DNA of 64,000 nucleotides from Pseudomonas sp. B21-056 (GCF_026016325.1 NZ_CP087203.1:6200001-6264000), one strand, 5' to 3'. Positions 1 through 9,508 are shown, counted from the stretch's first letter. A program made the numbers and translations. The notes: generated by a model not told the origin, from the sequence alone.

Positions 1-72
1 CGCAAGGGTCTTGTCCCGGCATGCCAGCCCGCTTGTTCGGCGCCTTGCCTCATGGGCCCGGCGCCTCCTTCC

Positions 73-621
73 TTAGAAATTGGCCGGTGTGGCTGCGCTG
101 ATCAGTCGCGCCGGCGCGTCGAACGGATTACGGAAACGGTGTGGCTTGGTGCTTTCGAAATAGTAGCTGTCGCCCGCTTCAAGCACGAATGTCTCGGCAC
201 CGACCACCAGCTCCAAACGCCCTTCCACCAGAATCCCGGTTTCCTCGCCTTCATGGGTGAGCATCTCGTCACCGGTATCGGCGCCAGGCGGGTAGATTTC
301 GTTCAGAAAGGCGATCGCCCGGCTCGGGTGTGCCCTGCCCACCAGCTTCATGGTCACGGCGCCGTCGGAGATATCGATCAGTTCGTTGGCTTTATAGACG
401 ATCTGGGTCGGCTTCTCCTGGAGGATTTCCTCGGAGAAAAATTCGACCATGGACATGGGGATGCCGCCAAGGACCTTGCGCAGCGAGCTGATCGAGGGGC
501 TGACGCTGTTTTTCTCGATCATCGAAATGGTGCTGTTGGTGACGCCCGCACGCTTGGCGAGTTCACGCTGGGAAAGGCCTTTGAGTTTACGAATGGCTTG
601 CAGTCGTTCACCGACGTCCAA
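73..621 (-). CDS. pauR: XRE-family regulator with cupin domain, PauR/PuuR type
   Basis: The 182-residue protein has an N-terminal helix-turn-helix (about residues 6-60, with SQRELAKRAGVTNSTISMIE) and a C-terminal cupin fold (about 108-178, with HEGEETGILVEGRLELVVG). This is the architecture of PuuR and of Pseudomonas PauR, which represses polyamine catabolism genes and is relieved by putrescine or cadaverine. The position next to dadX and close to the polyamine genes at 6122 and 12572 fits PauR (PA5301 by remembered synteny). The gene is 128 bp downstream of dadX on the same strand. The exact effector is inferred from the family. Confidence 0.8.
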   Translation of the reverse strand: MDVGERLQAIRKLKGLSQRELAKRAGVTNSTISMIEKNSVSPSISSLRKVLGGIPMSMVEFFSEEILQEKPTQIVYKANELIDISDGAVTMKLVGRAHPSRAIAFLNEIYPPGADTGDEMLTHEGEETGILVEGRLELVVGAETFVLEAGDSYYFESTKPHRFRNPFDAPARLISAATPANF

Positions 622-749
622 TGCTGGAACCTCCAGGGGATCAGGTTGTGTGGAAAGTGAGCGTTATCATGGCGACAGCGTTCAGTATTTACAACACCTT
701 GACCCGAATCCTGTGCGGTGAAGCGACCTTCGGTCGATCCCGTTGTGCG

Positions 750-1823
750 TCAGCCCGCGGAATAGAGCCGTGGCACCCGCCGCAGGTTACAGAAAATCTG
801 ATAGGGAATAGTGCCGGCGGCCTTCGCCACATCGCTGGCAAGCACATGCTTGCCCCATAACTCCACGGTCGAACCAAGTCCGGCCTGGGGGATGTTCGTC
901 AGGTCGACGCACAGCATGTCCATCGACACACGCCCGACCAATTGGCTGCGCTGGCCGTCCACCAGCACCGGCGTACCGCTCGGGGCCTGGCGCGGGTAGC
1001 CGTCGGCATAGCCCATGGCGACCACTCCAACCCGGGTCGGCTGCGTGGTCATGAAATGGGCGCCGTACCCCACCGGCTCGCCGGCGGGCAGTTCACGCAC
1101 GCAGATGATCTTCGATTCCAGGGTCATTACCGGCTGCAGGCGCGCGGCGGTGGCGTTGGCTTCATCGAACGGCGTCGCGCCATACAGCATGATGCCCGGT
1201 CGGACCCAGTCGCTCGGCATCTGTGGCCAGCCCAATACCGCCGGGGAGTTGCGCAGACTGGTCTCGGCCACCAACCCCTGGCGGGCGGCTTCGAACACCT
1301 CCAGTTGCCGGGTACTGGAAGAGTCGTGCAGCTCATCGGCGCGGGCAAAGTGGCTCATCAACACGACTTTCGCGACTTTGCCACTGGCCAGCAGTCGACG
1401 ATAGGCGCCTTGATAGTCCTGCGGATGCAGGCCAACCCGGTGCATCCCCGAGTCGAGCTTGAGCCAGATCGTGAGCGGCTTGCTCAACGGCGCCTTTTCA
1501 ATTGCTTCGAGCTGCCACAACGAATGCACGACGCACCAGAAATCGTGCTCGACGATCAACGACAGCTCATCGGCTTCGAAAAAACCTTCCAGCAGCAACA
1601 CCGGCGCACGAATACCGCCGGCTCGCAGCTCCAGGGCCTCTTCGATGCAAGCCACGGCAAACCCGTCCGCGGTGTCCTGCAACGCCTCGGCACAACGTAC
1701 CGCGCCATGCCCGTAGGCATCGGCCTTGATCACCGCAAGGGCCTTGGCCCCCGTGACGTCGCGAGCCAATTGGTAATTGTGGCGCAGGGCTTGAAGATCG
1801 ATAAGGGCACGGGCAGGACGCAT
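750..1823 (-). CDS. dadX: Alanine racemase, catabolic
   Basis: This 357-residue PLP enzyme of fold type III interconverts L- and D-alanine, supplying D-alanine to DadA. The PLP lysine lies in the N-terminal motif [12 protein letters not shown] (near residue 33), and the C-terminal domain carries [14 protein letters not shown]. Its length is normal for Alr/DadX. It is the third gene of the minus-strand set dadA-ridA-dadX, which marks it as the catabolic DadX and not the biosynthetic Alr. The starting ATG gives [10 protein letters not shown], the usual N-terminus of the family. Confidence 0.93.
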   Translation of the reverse strand: MRPARALIDLQALRHNYQLARDVTGAKALAVIKADAYGHGAVRCAEALQDTADGFAVACIEEALELRAGGIRAPVLLLEGFFEADELSLIVEHDFWCVVHSLWQLEAIEKAPLSKPLTIWLKLDSGMHRVGLHPQDYQGAYRRLLASGKVAKVVLMSHFARADELHDSSSTRQLEVFEAARQGLVAETSLRNSPAVLGWPQMPSDWVRPGIMLYGATPFDEANATAARLQPVMTLESKIICVRELPAGEPVGYGAHFMTTQPTRVGVVAMGYADGYPRQAPSGTPVLVDGQRSQLVGRVSMDMLCVDLTNIPQAGLGSTVELWGKHVLASDVAKAAGTIPYQIFCNLRRVPRLYSAG

Positions 1824-1915
1824 GACGGCAGGCTTCTAGGCAGACATGAAAAAACCGGCGCCGGCTGATGGCGTGAACCACCAACAGCGCCGGGAGAGGG
1901 ATCGTTTCGACAGCG

Positions 1916-2269
1916 TTAAGGCAGCGCGGCCACGACAGACAGCTCCACCAGGATTTCCGGCTCGCACAACCTGGCCTGTACGGTGGCACGGGCCGGCGCG
2001 ACGCCCTTGGGCAGCCATTTGTCCCAGACCGCGTTCATGCCGGCAAAGTCGGCCTCGATGTCTTTCAGGTAGACGGTTACCGACAGCAGGCGGTTCTTGT
2101 CGGTCCCGGCCAGGTCCAGCAACCGCTCGATGCTGGCCAGGGTTTCGCGGGTCTGCTGCTCGATACCTGCGCTCATGTCGTCGCCGACTTGCCCGGCCAG
2201 GTAAACGGTGCCGTTGTGCACGACCACCTGGCTCATGCGGTCATTGGTGAGCTGGCGCTGGATTGACAT
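1916..2269 (-). CDS. RidA-family protein of the dad operon
   Basis: The 117-residue protein belongs to the RidA (YjgF/YER057c/UK114) family of small trimeric enamine/imine deaminases, which clear reactive 2-aminoacrylate-type intermediates. It has the family features [10 protein letters not shown] and a C-terminal [18 protein letters not shown], where the Arg and Glu are the usual substrate-contacting residues. I chose the inner ATG ([10 protein letters not shown]) because AGGAG lies about 10 bases upstream; an upstream in-frame ATG at 2299 lacks this. The start overlaps the end of dadA by 29 bp, which suggests translational coupling. Its place between dadA and dadX suggests it handles imine products of alanine oxidation. 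Confidence 0.85.
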   Translation of the reverse strand: MSIQRQLTNDRMSQVVVHNGTVYLAGQVGDDMSAGIEQQTRETLASIERLLDLAGTDKNRLLSVTVYLKDIEADFAGMNAVWDKWLPKGVAPARATVQARLCEPEILVELSVVAALP

Positions 2270-3545
2270 GTTTTGCAGACTCCTGATGTTTGCTGCCATA
2301 ACGGGAAATATCGAGACCTTCGGCGCTGATCTGCGGCTTTTTCTTCGCCATCAGGTCCGCCAGCAAGCGACCGGAACCGCAAGCCATGGTCCAGCCGAGG
2401 GTGCCATGGCCGGTGTTCAGGAACAGATTCTTGAACGGGGTGGCGCCGACGATCGGCGTGCCATCCGGCGTGGTCGGACGCAAACCGGTCCAGAAACCGG
2501 CCTGGGCCAGATCGCCGCCCTGAGGATAAAGGTCGTTGACGATCATCTCCAGGGTTTCACGGCGACGCGGATTGAGCGACAGGTCAAAACCGGCAATTTC
2601 CGCCATGCCGCCCACCCGGATGCGGTTATCGAAACGGGTGATCGCGACCTTGTAGGTTTCGTCGAGAATGGTCGAGGTCGGCGCCATGGCCGGGTTGGTG
2701 ATCGGCACGGTCAGGGAATAGCCCTTGAGTGGATACACCGGGGCGCGAATGCCGAGGGGCTTGAGCAGTTGCGGCGAATAGCTGCCCAGGGCCAGGACGT
2801 AGCGGTCGGCGGTTTCCAGCTTGCCGTCGATCCAGACGCCGTTGATGCGGTCACCGGCCTGGTCCAGGCGCTGGATGTCCTGGCCGAAGCGGAACTCCAC
2901 ACCAAGCTTCACGGCCATCTCCGCCAGGCGCGTGGTAAACATCTGGCAATCGCCGGTCTGGTCGTTGGGCAGACGCAGCGCACCGGCCAGGATGTCGGTG
3001 ACATTCGCCAGGGCCGGCTCGACCCGCGCAATACCTTCGCGGTCGAGCACTTCGAACGGGACACCGGACTCTTTCAGCACGGCGATGTCCTTGGCTGCGC
3101 CATCGAGCTGTGCCTGGGTACGGAACAACTGTGTAGTCCCCAGGCTACGGCCTTCGTAGGCAATACCGGTTTCGGCGCGCAGCTCGTCGAGGCAGTCGCG
3201 GCTGTACTCGGACAGGCGCACCATGCGTTCCTTGTTGATGGCGTAGCGGCTGGCGGTGCAGTTGCGCAGCATCTGGGCCATCCACAGGTACTGGTCGATG
3301 TCGGCGGTCGCCTTGATGGCCAGCGGTGCGTGGCGCTGCAGCAGCCACTTGATGGCCTTGAGCGGCACGCCCGGCGCGGCCCACGGCGAGGCATAACCCG
3401 GCGACACCTGGCCGGCGTTGGCGAAACTGGTTTCCATGGCAGGCGCCGGCTGACGGTCGACCACCACCACTTCGAACCCGGCACGGGCCAGATAGTAAGC
3501 ACTGACGGTACCGATGACGCCGCTACCCAAGACCAGAACACGCAT
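2241..3545 (-). CDS. dadA: D-amino acid dehydrogenase, small subunit
   Basis: This FAD enzyme oxidises D-alanine (and other D-amino acids) to pyruvate and ammonia and passes electrons to the respiratory chain at the inner membrane. The N-terminal dinucleotide-binding motif [19 protein letters not shown] starts at residue 4, and the C-terminal FAD domain contains [17 protein letters not shown] and [16 protein letters not shown]. Translated from MRVLVLGSG it has 434 residues, the usual length; the longer open frame upstream is not supported. It heads the operon dadA-ridA-dadX and is divergent from the Lrp-type gene dadR. Confidence 0.95.
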   Translation of the reverse strand: MRVLVLGSGVIGTVSAYYLARAGFEVVVVDRQPAPAMETSFANAGQVSPGYASPWAAPGVPLKAIKWLLQRHAPLAIKATADIDQYLWMAQMLRNCTASRYAINKERMVRLSEYSRDCLDELRAETGIAYEGRSLGTTQLFRTQAQLDGAAKDIAVLKESGVPFEVLDREGIARVEPALANVTDILAGALRLPNDQTGDCQMFTTRLAEMAVKLGVEFRFGQDIQRLDQAGDRINGVWIDGKLETADRYVLALGSYSPQLLKPLGIRAPVYPLKGYSLTVPITNPAMAPTSTILDETYKVAITRFDNRIRVGGMAEIAGFDLSLNPRRRETLEMIVNDLYPQGGDLAQAGFWTGLRPTTPDGTPIVGATPFKNLFLNTGHGTLGWTMACGSGRLLADLMAKKKPQISAEGLDISRYGSKHQESAKHVNPAPAHQ

Positions 3546-3700
3546 GTTGTCGCCCTCATCGCGGCGAGCCGCTGACGTTTGTTGTACAGAACTGTAATGG
3601 GCGCAGTGTAAGAAAGAATAGGCAGTGCTTTTCACTATATAACTGCCTATATTTGGCGAGAATTCTCGGCAAAAACCCTTTTCACGGAGGCGCATCCCCT
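3546..3700. promoter_or_regulatory. Divergent dadA/dadR promoter region
   Basis: These 155 bp separate the divergently transcribed dadA operon and dadR. The stretch around 3615-3655 is AT-rich, unlike the surroundings, and contains the palindrome-like AGGCAGTG...TATATAACTGCCT. In P. aeruginosa DadR (Lrp family) binds this interval and activates dadAX in response to L-alanine; assigning the same role here is inference. The DadR start is supported by GGAGG at about 3687. Confidence 0.5.
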
Positions 3701-4189
3701 GTGCGTACCAACACCCAGACCAAGCGCGAGCTGGACAAGATCGACCGCAACATCCTGCGTATCCTCCAGGCGGACGGGCGGATCTCCTTCACCGAACTGG
3801 GGGAAAAGGTCGGCCTCTCCACAACTCCGTGTACCGAGCGGGTACGGCGCCTGGAGCGCGAAGGGATCATCATGGGCTACAACGCCCGGCTCAATCCGCA
3901 GCACTTGAAGGGCAGCCTGCTGGTATTTGTCGAGATCAGCCTCGATTACAAGTCCGGCGACACCTTCGAAGAATTCCGACGTGCCGTGCTGAAATTGCCT
4001 CACGTGCTGGAATGTCACCTGGTGTCCGGGGATTTCGACTATCTGGTGAAGGCGCGGATTTCCGAGATGGCCTCGTACCGCAAACTGCTGGGCGACATCC
4101 TGCTCAAGCTGCCCCATGTGCGCGAATCCAAGAGCTATATCGTGATGGAAGAGGTGAAAGAGAGCCTGAATCTGCCGATTCCGGATTGA
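3701..4189 (+). CDS. dadR: Lrp/AsnC-family regulator of alanine catabolism
   Basis: The 162-residue protein has an N-terminal winged helix ([20 protein letters not shown], then [20 protein letters not shown]) and a C-terminal RAM/ACT ligand-binding domain (about 70-150). The GTG at 3701 gives the family N-terminus ([15 protein letters not shown]) and has GGAGG 10 bases upstream; an upstream extension to 3653 is unlikely. It is divergent from dadA. Lrp homologues here (PA5308, DadR) sense L-alanine and activate dadA-dadX. Confidence 0.88.
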   Translation: MRTNTQTKRELDKIDRNILRILQADGRISFTELGEKVGLSTTPCTERVRRLEREGIIMGYNARLNPQHLKGSLLVFVEISLDYKSGDTFEEFRRAVLKLPHVLECHLVSGDFDYLVKARISEMASYRKLLGDILLKLPHVRESKSYIVMEEVKESLNLPIPD

Positions 4190-4309
4190 TCGTTCCCGCG
4201 CGGAGCGTAGATCGTTCCCACGCTCTGCGTGGGAATGCAGCCAGGGACGCTCCGCGTCCCGGAACAGCCAAACGCGGAGCGTCCGATGAGGCATTCCCAC
4301 GCAGAGCGT
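4190..4309. repeat. REP-type palindromes, left flank of the IS4 element
   Basis: This gap holds repeated short palindromes: GATCGTTCCCACGCTCTGCGTGGGAATGC, split here into GATCGTTCCC and ACGCTCTGCGTGGGAATGC parts, and its complement GCATTCCCACGCAGAGCGT. The last copy is interrupted by the insertion sequence at 4310 and continues at 5598. Confidence 0.75.
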
Positions 4310-5597
4310 CACTAGTGTCCGGTAAAACCTTTTCATAGCTGAAGGCTACCCTGGGCAGCCTTCAGCTCTGTTCGTTCTTGCCTTCGATATCCGCGGTGTG
4401 TGTCGCTGAGCGGGCGCTCAAACAAGCTATGAGCCAGCCGGATAGTGAAGTTTGAAAGCGAGTCTGAGCAGGCCGAACGTTGTTGATACAGGAGCAGCAA
4501 AAGGTATGTGATCAGCGCGCTGTAGATTTGTAGACGCACCGCGTTTTCAGAGAATCCGAAGTACCGTTTGAGCTTGAGTTTTTGCTTGATCCACTTGAAG
4601 AACAACTCGATCTGCCAGCGCTGCTTGTACAGGTCGGCAATTTCTTCAGCTGAGCGTGAAAAATCATTAGTCACCAGGATCAGCGGCGTTTCGTGATCAT
4701 CTCGACGAACCTGGACCCGACGTACGGTTTGGTCGTGATAGTGATTTAACCGTCGTGTATTCAGGTGTTTTTTGCCAAATCGCACGGCTTCGTCCGACTC
4801 TATGAAGTCGGCATTTTCCCCTCTGTTCAGATCCTCTACGTGATTCACATTGGCATTTTTTTTGAGTCGTGTGACGAAGAACGCCCCCACCTGATCAATC
4901 TGGTGCCACCAGTTGTAATCGCAGTATCCCTTGTCGAAAACGTACGTGATGCCTGCTTCAAGCGGCATGGTCAGGGCGTCACTCAGGTCATTGACGTTGG
5001 CGGCAGTGATGTTCACGTAAGTGGGTGCTGTTTGTCGTGGATCAATTGCCACATGCACCTTCAGGCCTTGTGTTATGCGGGTTTTCGTCGCAGCGGTCCA
5101 GTCGTCGAAGCCGGGACCGCGCAAGGTGATTGAGGTCGAGTCGATCAGCGTGACCATCGCTTCCAGGGACTTGCGCTGCTTGCGGCCAACGCCCTGCAGC
5201 AAGTGCTCGCAGGCCAGCCGAAAAGGCTCTGAACTGCGTTTGCTCAAGGCATCACAAAGCGTTGAGCGAACCATGCTGCGAGCGTTGAGATGATAATGGT
5301 GAGGTTCCAGCGATTGCGATGCTGTCGCCAAGGCGCGCAGGCTGCTGGCTTGTGTTATCTGACCAAAGATCAGCGTGACGAGCAGATCCCAAGAGCTGAA
5401 TTGCTTGGCATAACGATCAGCGCCACAGCGTTTGACTGCATTTTTGAACAACTGATGAGGGAGTGCTTGGAGCATTTGTGAAAAGCGAGTGCTGCTGAAC
5501 ATAGCCGGAATCGAGTCTGAAAAAGCCGAGTATCGCTCAAAGGCAGGTACAGCAAGGGGGAGCAAGCTCCCCCTTCAGTTTTTACCGGACACTAGTG
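4310..5597 (-). mobile_element. IS4-family insertion sequence, copy 1, complete
   Basis: The 1288-bp element is bounded by perfect inverted repeats of 18 bp (CACTAGTGTCCGGTAAAA at both ends, reading inward). It is flanked by an 11-bp direct repeat ACGCAGAGCGT at 4299-4309 and 5598-5608. Removing the element and one repeat restores an intact REP palindrome (GCATTCCC + ACGCAGAGCGT + GGGAACGATC). Target duplications of 9-13 bp are typical for the IS4 family. A second copy in inverse orientation starts at 62956. Confidence 0.95.
4333..5502 (-). CDS. IS4-family DDE transposase
   Basis: The 389-residue transposase has a first catalytic Asp in VTLIDSTSITL, a second in YVFDKGYCDY, and the family signature Y-x2-R-x3-E-x6-K in YKQRWQIELFFKWIKQKLK. 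I start at the ATG giving MFSSTRFSQMLQ; a TTG 63 bases upstream is in frame but is less likely. The reading frame is intact, so the element may be active. The overlapping part of the second copy at 63051 appears identical from the translated sequences I compared. Confidence 0.92.
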   Translation of the reverse strand: MFSSTRFSQMLQALPHQLFKNAVKRCGADRYAKQFSSWDLLVTLIFGQITQASSLRALATASQSLEPHHYHLNARSMVRSTLCDALSKRSSEPFRLACEHLLQGVGRKQRKSLEAMVTLIDSTSITLRGPGFDDWTAATKTRITQGLKVHVAIDPRQTAPTYVNITAANVNDLSDALTMPLEAGITYVFDKGYCDYNWWHQIDQVGAFFVTRLKKNANVNHVEDLNRGENADFIESDEAVRFGKKHLNTRRLNHYHDQTVRRVQVRRDDHETPLILVTNDFSRSAEEIADLYKQRWQIELFFKWIKQKLKLKRYFGFSENAVRLQIYSALITYLLLLLYQQRSACSDSLSNFTIRLAHSLFERPLSDTHRGYRRQERTELKAAQGSLQL

Positions 5598-5621
5598 ACG
5601 CAGAGCGTGGGAACGATCTCG

Positions 5622-5975
5622 CTAGACCAACACCTGCCGATTGGCAGCCATGTACTCATGAATCTGCTGCTCGACCCGCGGATGGATCAACTCCACCGGA
5701 CGCCGCCCGTTGGGGCATGGCAAGGTTGCCGTGGTGCCGAACAAGCGGCAGATCAGCGGTCGCTCGTCATACACGGTGCAACCGTTCGGCCCCAGGTGCA
5801 CGCAATCGAGTGCTTCCAGGGCGGCATCCTGCTCGGCGCGGCTCTTGCGCGGCAGCCGGGCCATCTCCTCCGGTGACGTGGTCACCGGCCCGCAGCAGTC
5901 ATGGCAACCCGGGACGCACTCGAACGAGGGAATCTGCTGGCGCAGCGTGCGGATTTTTTGACTGTTGCAGCTCAT
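5622..5975 (-). CDS. YkgJ-family cysteine cluster protein
   Basis: The 117-residue protein carries the clustered cysteines of the YkgJ (CxxCxxCC) family: FECVPGCHDCCGP near residue 18, then LDCVHLGPNGCTVYDERPLICRLFG. These are thought to bind a metal, possibly zinc or an Fe-S centre; the function is not established. I start at MSCNSQKIRT; the longer frame to 6107 runs into the divergent promoter of the next gene. It is divergent from the PauB-type gene at 6122, and its 3' end abuts the REP copy broken by the IS. Confidence 0.8.
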   Translation of the reverse strand: MSCNSQKIRTLRQQIPSFECVPGCHDCCGPVTTSPEEMARLPRKSRAEQDAALEALDCVHLGPNGCTVYDERPLICRLFGTTATLPCPNGRRPVELIHPRVEQQIHEYMAANRQVLV

Positions 5976-6121
5976 CGAGGCGGTTACCTGGTCGGGACTG
6001 ATCCGAATTCTGCCCGAAAAGCCTTGTACCAGACAGCGCCAACCGACCACTGTTGCCCGCGGAGGAATCCACGGCTTATGCTCTGTAAAATTTCTCAAAC
6101 ACAACAATCAGGATTACGCAC

Positions 6122-7435
6122 ATGAACGCCCGTGTTCAGCAACCTGTCCCGAGCCACGCGCACGCCGCCTCCTACTACGCCGCCAGCAGCCTGCCGCAAC
6201 CGGACCATCCGCTGCTGCAAGGCGAGCTGCTGGCGGATGTCTGCGTGGTCGGCGGCGGGTTCTCGGGGCTGAACACGGCCATCGAACTGGCCGAGCGCGG
6301 CATGAGCGTCGTGTTGCTGGAGGCGCACAGGATCGGCTGGGGTGCCAGTGGACGTAACGGCGGCCAGTTGATCCGCGGCGTCGGTCATGGCCTGGATCAG
6401 TTCGCCCCGGCCATCGGTGCCGAGGGCGTCCGTCAGATGAAACTCATGGGCCTTGAGGCGGTGGAAATCGTCCGACAGCGGGTCGAGCGTTTTCAGATTG
6501 CCTGCGACCTCACCTGGGGCTATTGCGACCTCGCCAACAAACCCGCCGACCTGGAAGGCTTCGCCGAGGACGCCGAGGAACTGCGCAGCCTCGGCTATCG
6601 TCACCCGACCCGCCTGCTGCAAGCCCATGAGATGCACAGCGTGGTGGGCTCGGATCGGTATGTCGGCGGCCTGATCGACATGGGCTCCGGCCATCTGCAT
6701 CCATTGAACCTGGCCCTGGGCGAAGCTGACGCAGCACAGCGACTGGGAGTCAGGCTGTTCGAGCAATCGGCGGTCACGCGGATCGACTACGGTCCTGAAG
6801 TGAAGGTGCACACCCCACACGGCTCGGTTCGCGCCAAGACCCTGGTACTGGGTTGCAATGCCTATCTCAACGGCCTCAACAAGGAATTGAGCGGCAAGGT
6901 GCTGCCGGCCGGCAGCTACATCATCGCCACTGAACCCTTGAGCCAGGCCCAAGCCCAGGCGTTGTTGCCACAGAACATGGCGGTCTGCGACCAGCGGGTG
7001 GCGCTGGACTACTACCGGCTTTCGGCGGATCGACGCTTGCTGTTCGGTGGGGCCTGTCATTATTCGGGCCGCGACCCGCAGGACATCGCCGCTTATATGC
7101 GTCCGAAAATGCTCAAGGTCTTCCCGCAGTTGGCAGAGGTGCAGATCGACTATCAATGGGGCGGGATGATCGGCATCGGCGCCAACCGCCTGCCGCAGAT
7201 CGGCCGGCTCAAGGACCAGCCCAACGTGTACTTCGCCCAGGCCTACTCCGGCCATGGCGTGAACGCCACGCACCTGGCTGGCAAGCTGCTGGCCGAAGCC
7301 ATCAGCGGACAGCAAGGCGGCGGGTTCGATCTGTTCGCCCGGGTTCCGCACATCACCTTCCCCGGTGGCAAACACTTGCGCTCGCCGCTGCTGGCGTTGG
7401 GGATGTTGTGGCACAGGTTGAAAGAGCTGGTCTGA
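6122..7435 (+). CDS. pauB: FAD-dependent gamma-glutamylputrescine oxidase, PauB/PuuB type
   Basis: The 437-residue protein is a DAO-family flavoenzyme. It has the FAD-binding motif DVCVVGGGFSGLNTAIELAE at about 39-58, the GRNGGQLIRG loop near 82, and a C-terminal YFAQAYSGHGVNATHLAGKL. Family members oxidise gamma-glutamylated putrescine or related polyamines to the aldehyde, which PauC (12572) then dehydrogenates. Its position right after dadR corresponds to pauB4 (PA5309) of P. aeruginosa by remembered synteny. Which of the several PauB isozymes it is cannot be told from sequence alone. Confidence 0.82.
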   Translation: MNARVQQPVPSHAHAASYYAASSLPQPDHPLLQGELLADVCVVGGGFSGLNTAIELAERGMSVVLLEAHRIGWGASGRNGGQLIRGVGHGLDQFAPAIGAEGVRQMKLMGLEAVEIVRQRVERFQIACDLTWGYCDLANKPADLEGFAEDAEELRSLGYRHPTRLLQAHEMHSVVGSDRYVGGLIDMGSGHLHPLNLALGEADAAQRLGVRLFEQSAVTRIDYGPEVKVHTPHGSVRAKTLVLGCNAYLNGLNKELSGKVLPAGSYIIATEPLSQAQAQALLPQNMAVCDQRVALDYYRLSADRRLLFGGACHYSGRDPQDIAAYMRPKMLKVFPQLAEVQIDYQWGGMIGIGANRLPQIGRLKDQPNVYFAQAYSGHGVNATHLAGKLLAEAISGQQGGGFDLFARVPHITFPGGKHLRSPLLALGMLWHRLKELV

Positions 7436-7440
7436 TCCCT

Positions 7441-7546
7441 CTGTAGGAGCTGCCGAAGGCTGCGATCTTTTGATTTTGATCTTTCGCCTTGAGCCTCAAT
7501 GGGCAGGGGAAAGATCGCAGCCTCGTTGCACTCGACAGCTCCTACG
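7441..7546. repeat. Long inverted repeat between genes
   Basis: The arms TGTAGGAGCTGCCGAAGGCT / complementary AGCTCCTACG and GCTGCGATCTTT / AAAGATCGCAGC can pair across about 50 bases. This 'TGTAGGAGC' repeat type is common between genes in fluorescent pseudomonads. It lies between the convergent ends of pauB and the DUF1127 gene and may act as a terminator or mRNA stabiliser for both. Confidence 0.65.
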
Positions 7547-7586
7547 GTCCAGCGCAAACATGCGCCCTCGCCACAGGGTTTCTTCA

Positions 7587-7832
7587 TCAGCTGCGCCAGA
7601 ACGGCTTGAGGCCCTCCTCCCGCGCTTGTTGCCGACTCATCCCGATATCACGCAACTGTTCGGGTGTCAGCTCCAACAGGACTTTGCGTGTATGCAGACG
7701 ATGCCAGAACAGGTCCCAGCGACTCAGGCAGGTCGGGGCATTTCGAAACCTTGCGCCTCGAAGCTCTTTCTCCTGCCCTGCCTCCAGTTCCTGACTGTGT
7801 AACGTCAGCCGCACATCGCTCAAGCCGTTCAT
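7587..7832 (-). CDS. DUF1127 (YjiS-like) small protein
   Basis: The 81-residue protein ends in the DUF1127 motif (WDLFWHRLHTRKVLLELTP, then EQLRDIGMSRQQAREEGLK). DUF1127 proteins are short, arginine-rich and of mostly unknown role; some are linked to RNA turnover or phosphate metabolism in other proteobacteria. It is divergent from the MocR gene at 8014 and shares with it an intergenic region rich in ATACAGAT half-sites, so it is a likely target of that regulator. Confidence 0.75.
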   Translation of the reverse strand: MNGLSDVRLTLHSQELEAGQEKELRGARFRNAPTCLSRWDLFWHRLHTRKVLLELTPEQLRDIGMSRQQAREEGLKPFWRS

Positions 7833-7895
7833 TTTTCACCGCTCCTGTTTACTTGGGTAGCCAGAGGTTTCATGATGCGCGGACGGCTAAAATCG

Positions 7896-7978
7896 ATACA
7901 GATTCAACATCTGTATTTTATTTGCATACAGATAAGGTCTTTTTGCCACTGAATGCTGTTTTTACCAGCCATCTGTAT
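7896..7978. promoter_or_regulatory. Operator cluster of ATACAGAT half-sites
   Basis: Four exact 8-bp half-sites are present: ATACAGAT at 7896-7903 and 7926-7933, and its complement ATCTGTAT at 7909-7916 and 7971-7978. The first two form a palindrome with a 5-bp spacer. They lie in the divergent promoter region of the DUF1127 gene and the MocR gene. MocR regulators commonly bind such paired half-sites in their own promoter region; that this MocR binds them is inference. Confidence 0.7.
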
Positions 7979-8013
7979 TGGTTACCTGCTGTCCAACCCA
8001 TCGAGAGCACGCC

Positions 8014-9447
8014 ATGACCCTCTACGTGAACCTCGCCGAATTGCTCGGCACCCGCATCGAACAGGGTTTCTATCGCCCCGGCGACCGGCTGCCGTCGGTG
8101 CGGGCATTGAGTACGGAGCATGGCGTCAGCCTGAGTACGGTGCAGCAGGCCTATCGCGTGCTGGAGGACAGCGGATTGGCGATGCCGAAGCCAAAATCCG
8201 GCTATTTCGTCCCGGTCAGCCGCGAACTGCCGGACCTGCCGGCAATAGGCCGTCCAGCCCAGCGGCCAGTGGATATTTCACAATGGGACCAGGTGCTGGA
8301 GCTGATACGCGCCGTACCGCGCAAGGATGTGGTGCAACTGGGGCGAGGCATGCCGGACATCCACTCGCCGACCATGAAACCGCTGCTGCGCAGCCTGGCG
8401 CAGATCAGCCGTCGGCAGGACATGCCCGGTCTGTATTACGACAACATCTATGGCAACCTCGCGTTACGCGAACAGATTGCCCGCCTGCTGCTGGATTCGG
8501 GTTGTCAGTTGGGGGCCAACGACCTGATTGTCACCACCGGCTGCCACGAAGCGCTGTCGGTCAGCATTCGCGCCACCTGCGAACAAGGCGACATCGTCGC
8601 GGTGGACTCACCCAGCTTCCATGGCGCCATGCAAACCCTCAAGGGCCTGGGCATGAAGGCCATGGAAATCCCCACCGACCCGCTCACCGGCATCAGCCTG
8701 GAGGCGTTGGAACTGGCCTTGGAGCAATGGCCGATCAAGGCCATACAGTTGACGCCCAGCTGCAACAATCCGCTGGGCTACATCATGCCGGAAGCAAACA
8801 AACGCGCATTGTTGAACCTGGCACAGCGCTTCGACGTGGCGATCATCGAAGACGATGTGTATGGGGAATTGGCCTACACCTACCCACGACCCCGCACGAT
8901 CAAATCCTTCGACGAAGACGGCCGCGTCCTGCTCTGCAGCTCTTTCTCCAAGACACTGGCGCCGGGCCTGCGCGTGGGTTGGGTCGCACCGGGCCGGTAT
9001 CTGGAGCGGGTGCTGCACATGAAGTACATCAGCACCGGCTCCACCGCGCCGCAACCGCAGATCGCCATCGCCGAATTCCTCAAGAATGGGCATTTCGAAC
9101 CCCATTTGCGGCGGATGCGCACACAATACCAGCGCAATCGTGACGTGATGATCGACTGGGTCAGCCGCTACTTCCCGTCAGGCACCCGCGCCAGTCGCCC
9201 CCGGGGAAGCTTCATGCTGTGGGTCGAACTGCCCGAAGGTTTCGATACGCTGAAGCTCAACCGGGTCCTGCATGACCAAGGTGTGCAGGTCGCGGTCGGC
9301 AGCATTTTTTCGGCGTCAGGCAAGTACCGCAACTGCCTGCGGATGAACTACGCTGCCAAGCCAACGGCACAGATCGAGGAGGCCGTGCGTAAGGTAGGGG
9401 CCGCCGCCATCGCGCTGTTGAACGAAACCCAGGGCGACGGCGTCTGA
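8014..9447 (+). CDS. MocR-family regulator (GntR helix-turn-helix fused to aminotransferase)
   Basis: The 477-residue protein has an N-terminal GntR winged helix (about 1-70: YRPGDRLPSVRALSTEHGVS, then STVQQAYRVLEDSG) and a fold-type-I aminotransferase domain. The PLP lysine is in SSFSKTLAPGLRVGW (near 313). MocR proteins use PLP or a PLP adduct as a sensor and mostly regulate a neighbouring operon. I start at ATG 8014 (MTLYVNLAEL); the longer frame covers the promoter. The metabolic signal is not evident, and the only divergent neighbour is the DUF1127 gene. Confidence 0.88.
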   Translation: MTLYVNLAELLGTRIEQGFYRPGDRLPSVRALSTEHGVSLSTVQQAYRVLEDSGLAMPKPKSGYFVPVSRELPDLPAIGRPAQRPVDISQWDQVLELIRAVPRKDVVQLGRGMPDIHSPTMKPLLRSLAQISRRQDMPGLYYDNIYGNLALREQIARLLLDSGCQLGANDLIVTTGCHEALSVSIRATCEQGDIVAVDSPSFHGAMQTLKGLGMKAMEIPTDPLTGISLEALELALEQWPIKAIQLTPSCNNPLGYIMPEANKRALLNLAQRFDVAIIEDDVYGELAYTYPRPRTIKSFDEDGRVLLCSSFSKTLAPGLRVGWVAPGRYLERVLHMKYISTGSTAPQPQIAIAEFLKNGHFEPHLRRMRTQYQRNRDVMIDWVSRYFPSGTRASRPRGSFMLWVELPEGFDTLKLNRVLHDQGVQVAVGSIFSASGKYRNCLRMNYAAKPTAQIEEAVRKVGAAAIALLNETQGDGV

Positions 9448-9508
9448 ATTCTAGGCAGGGAAGCAGTATCCGACAGCCAATCAACGCCAACCAGCGGAAC
9501 GATCCTAC

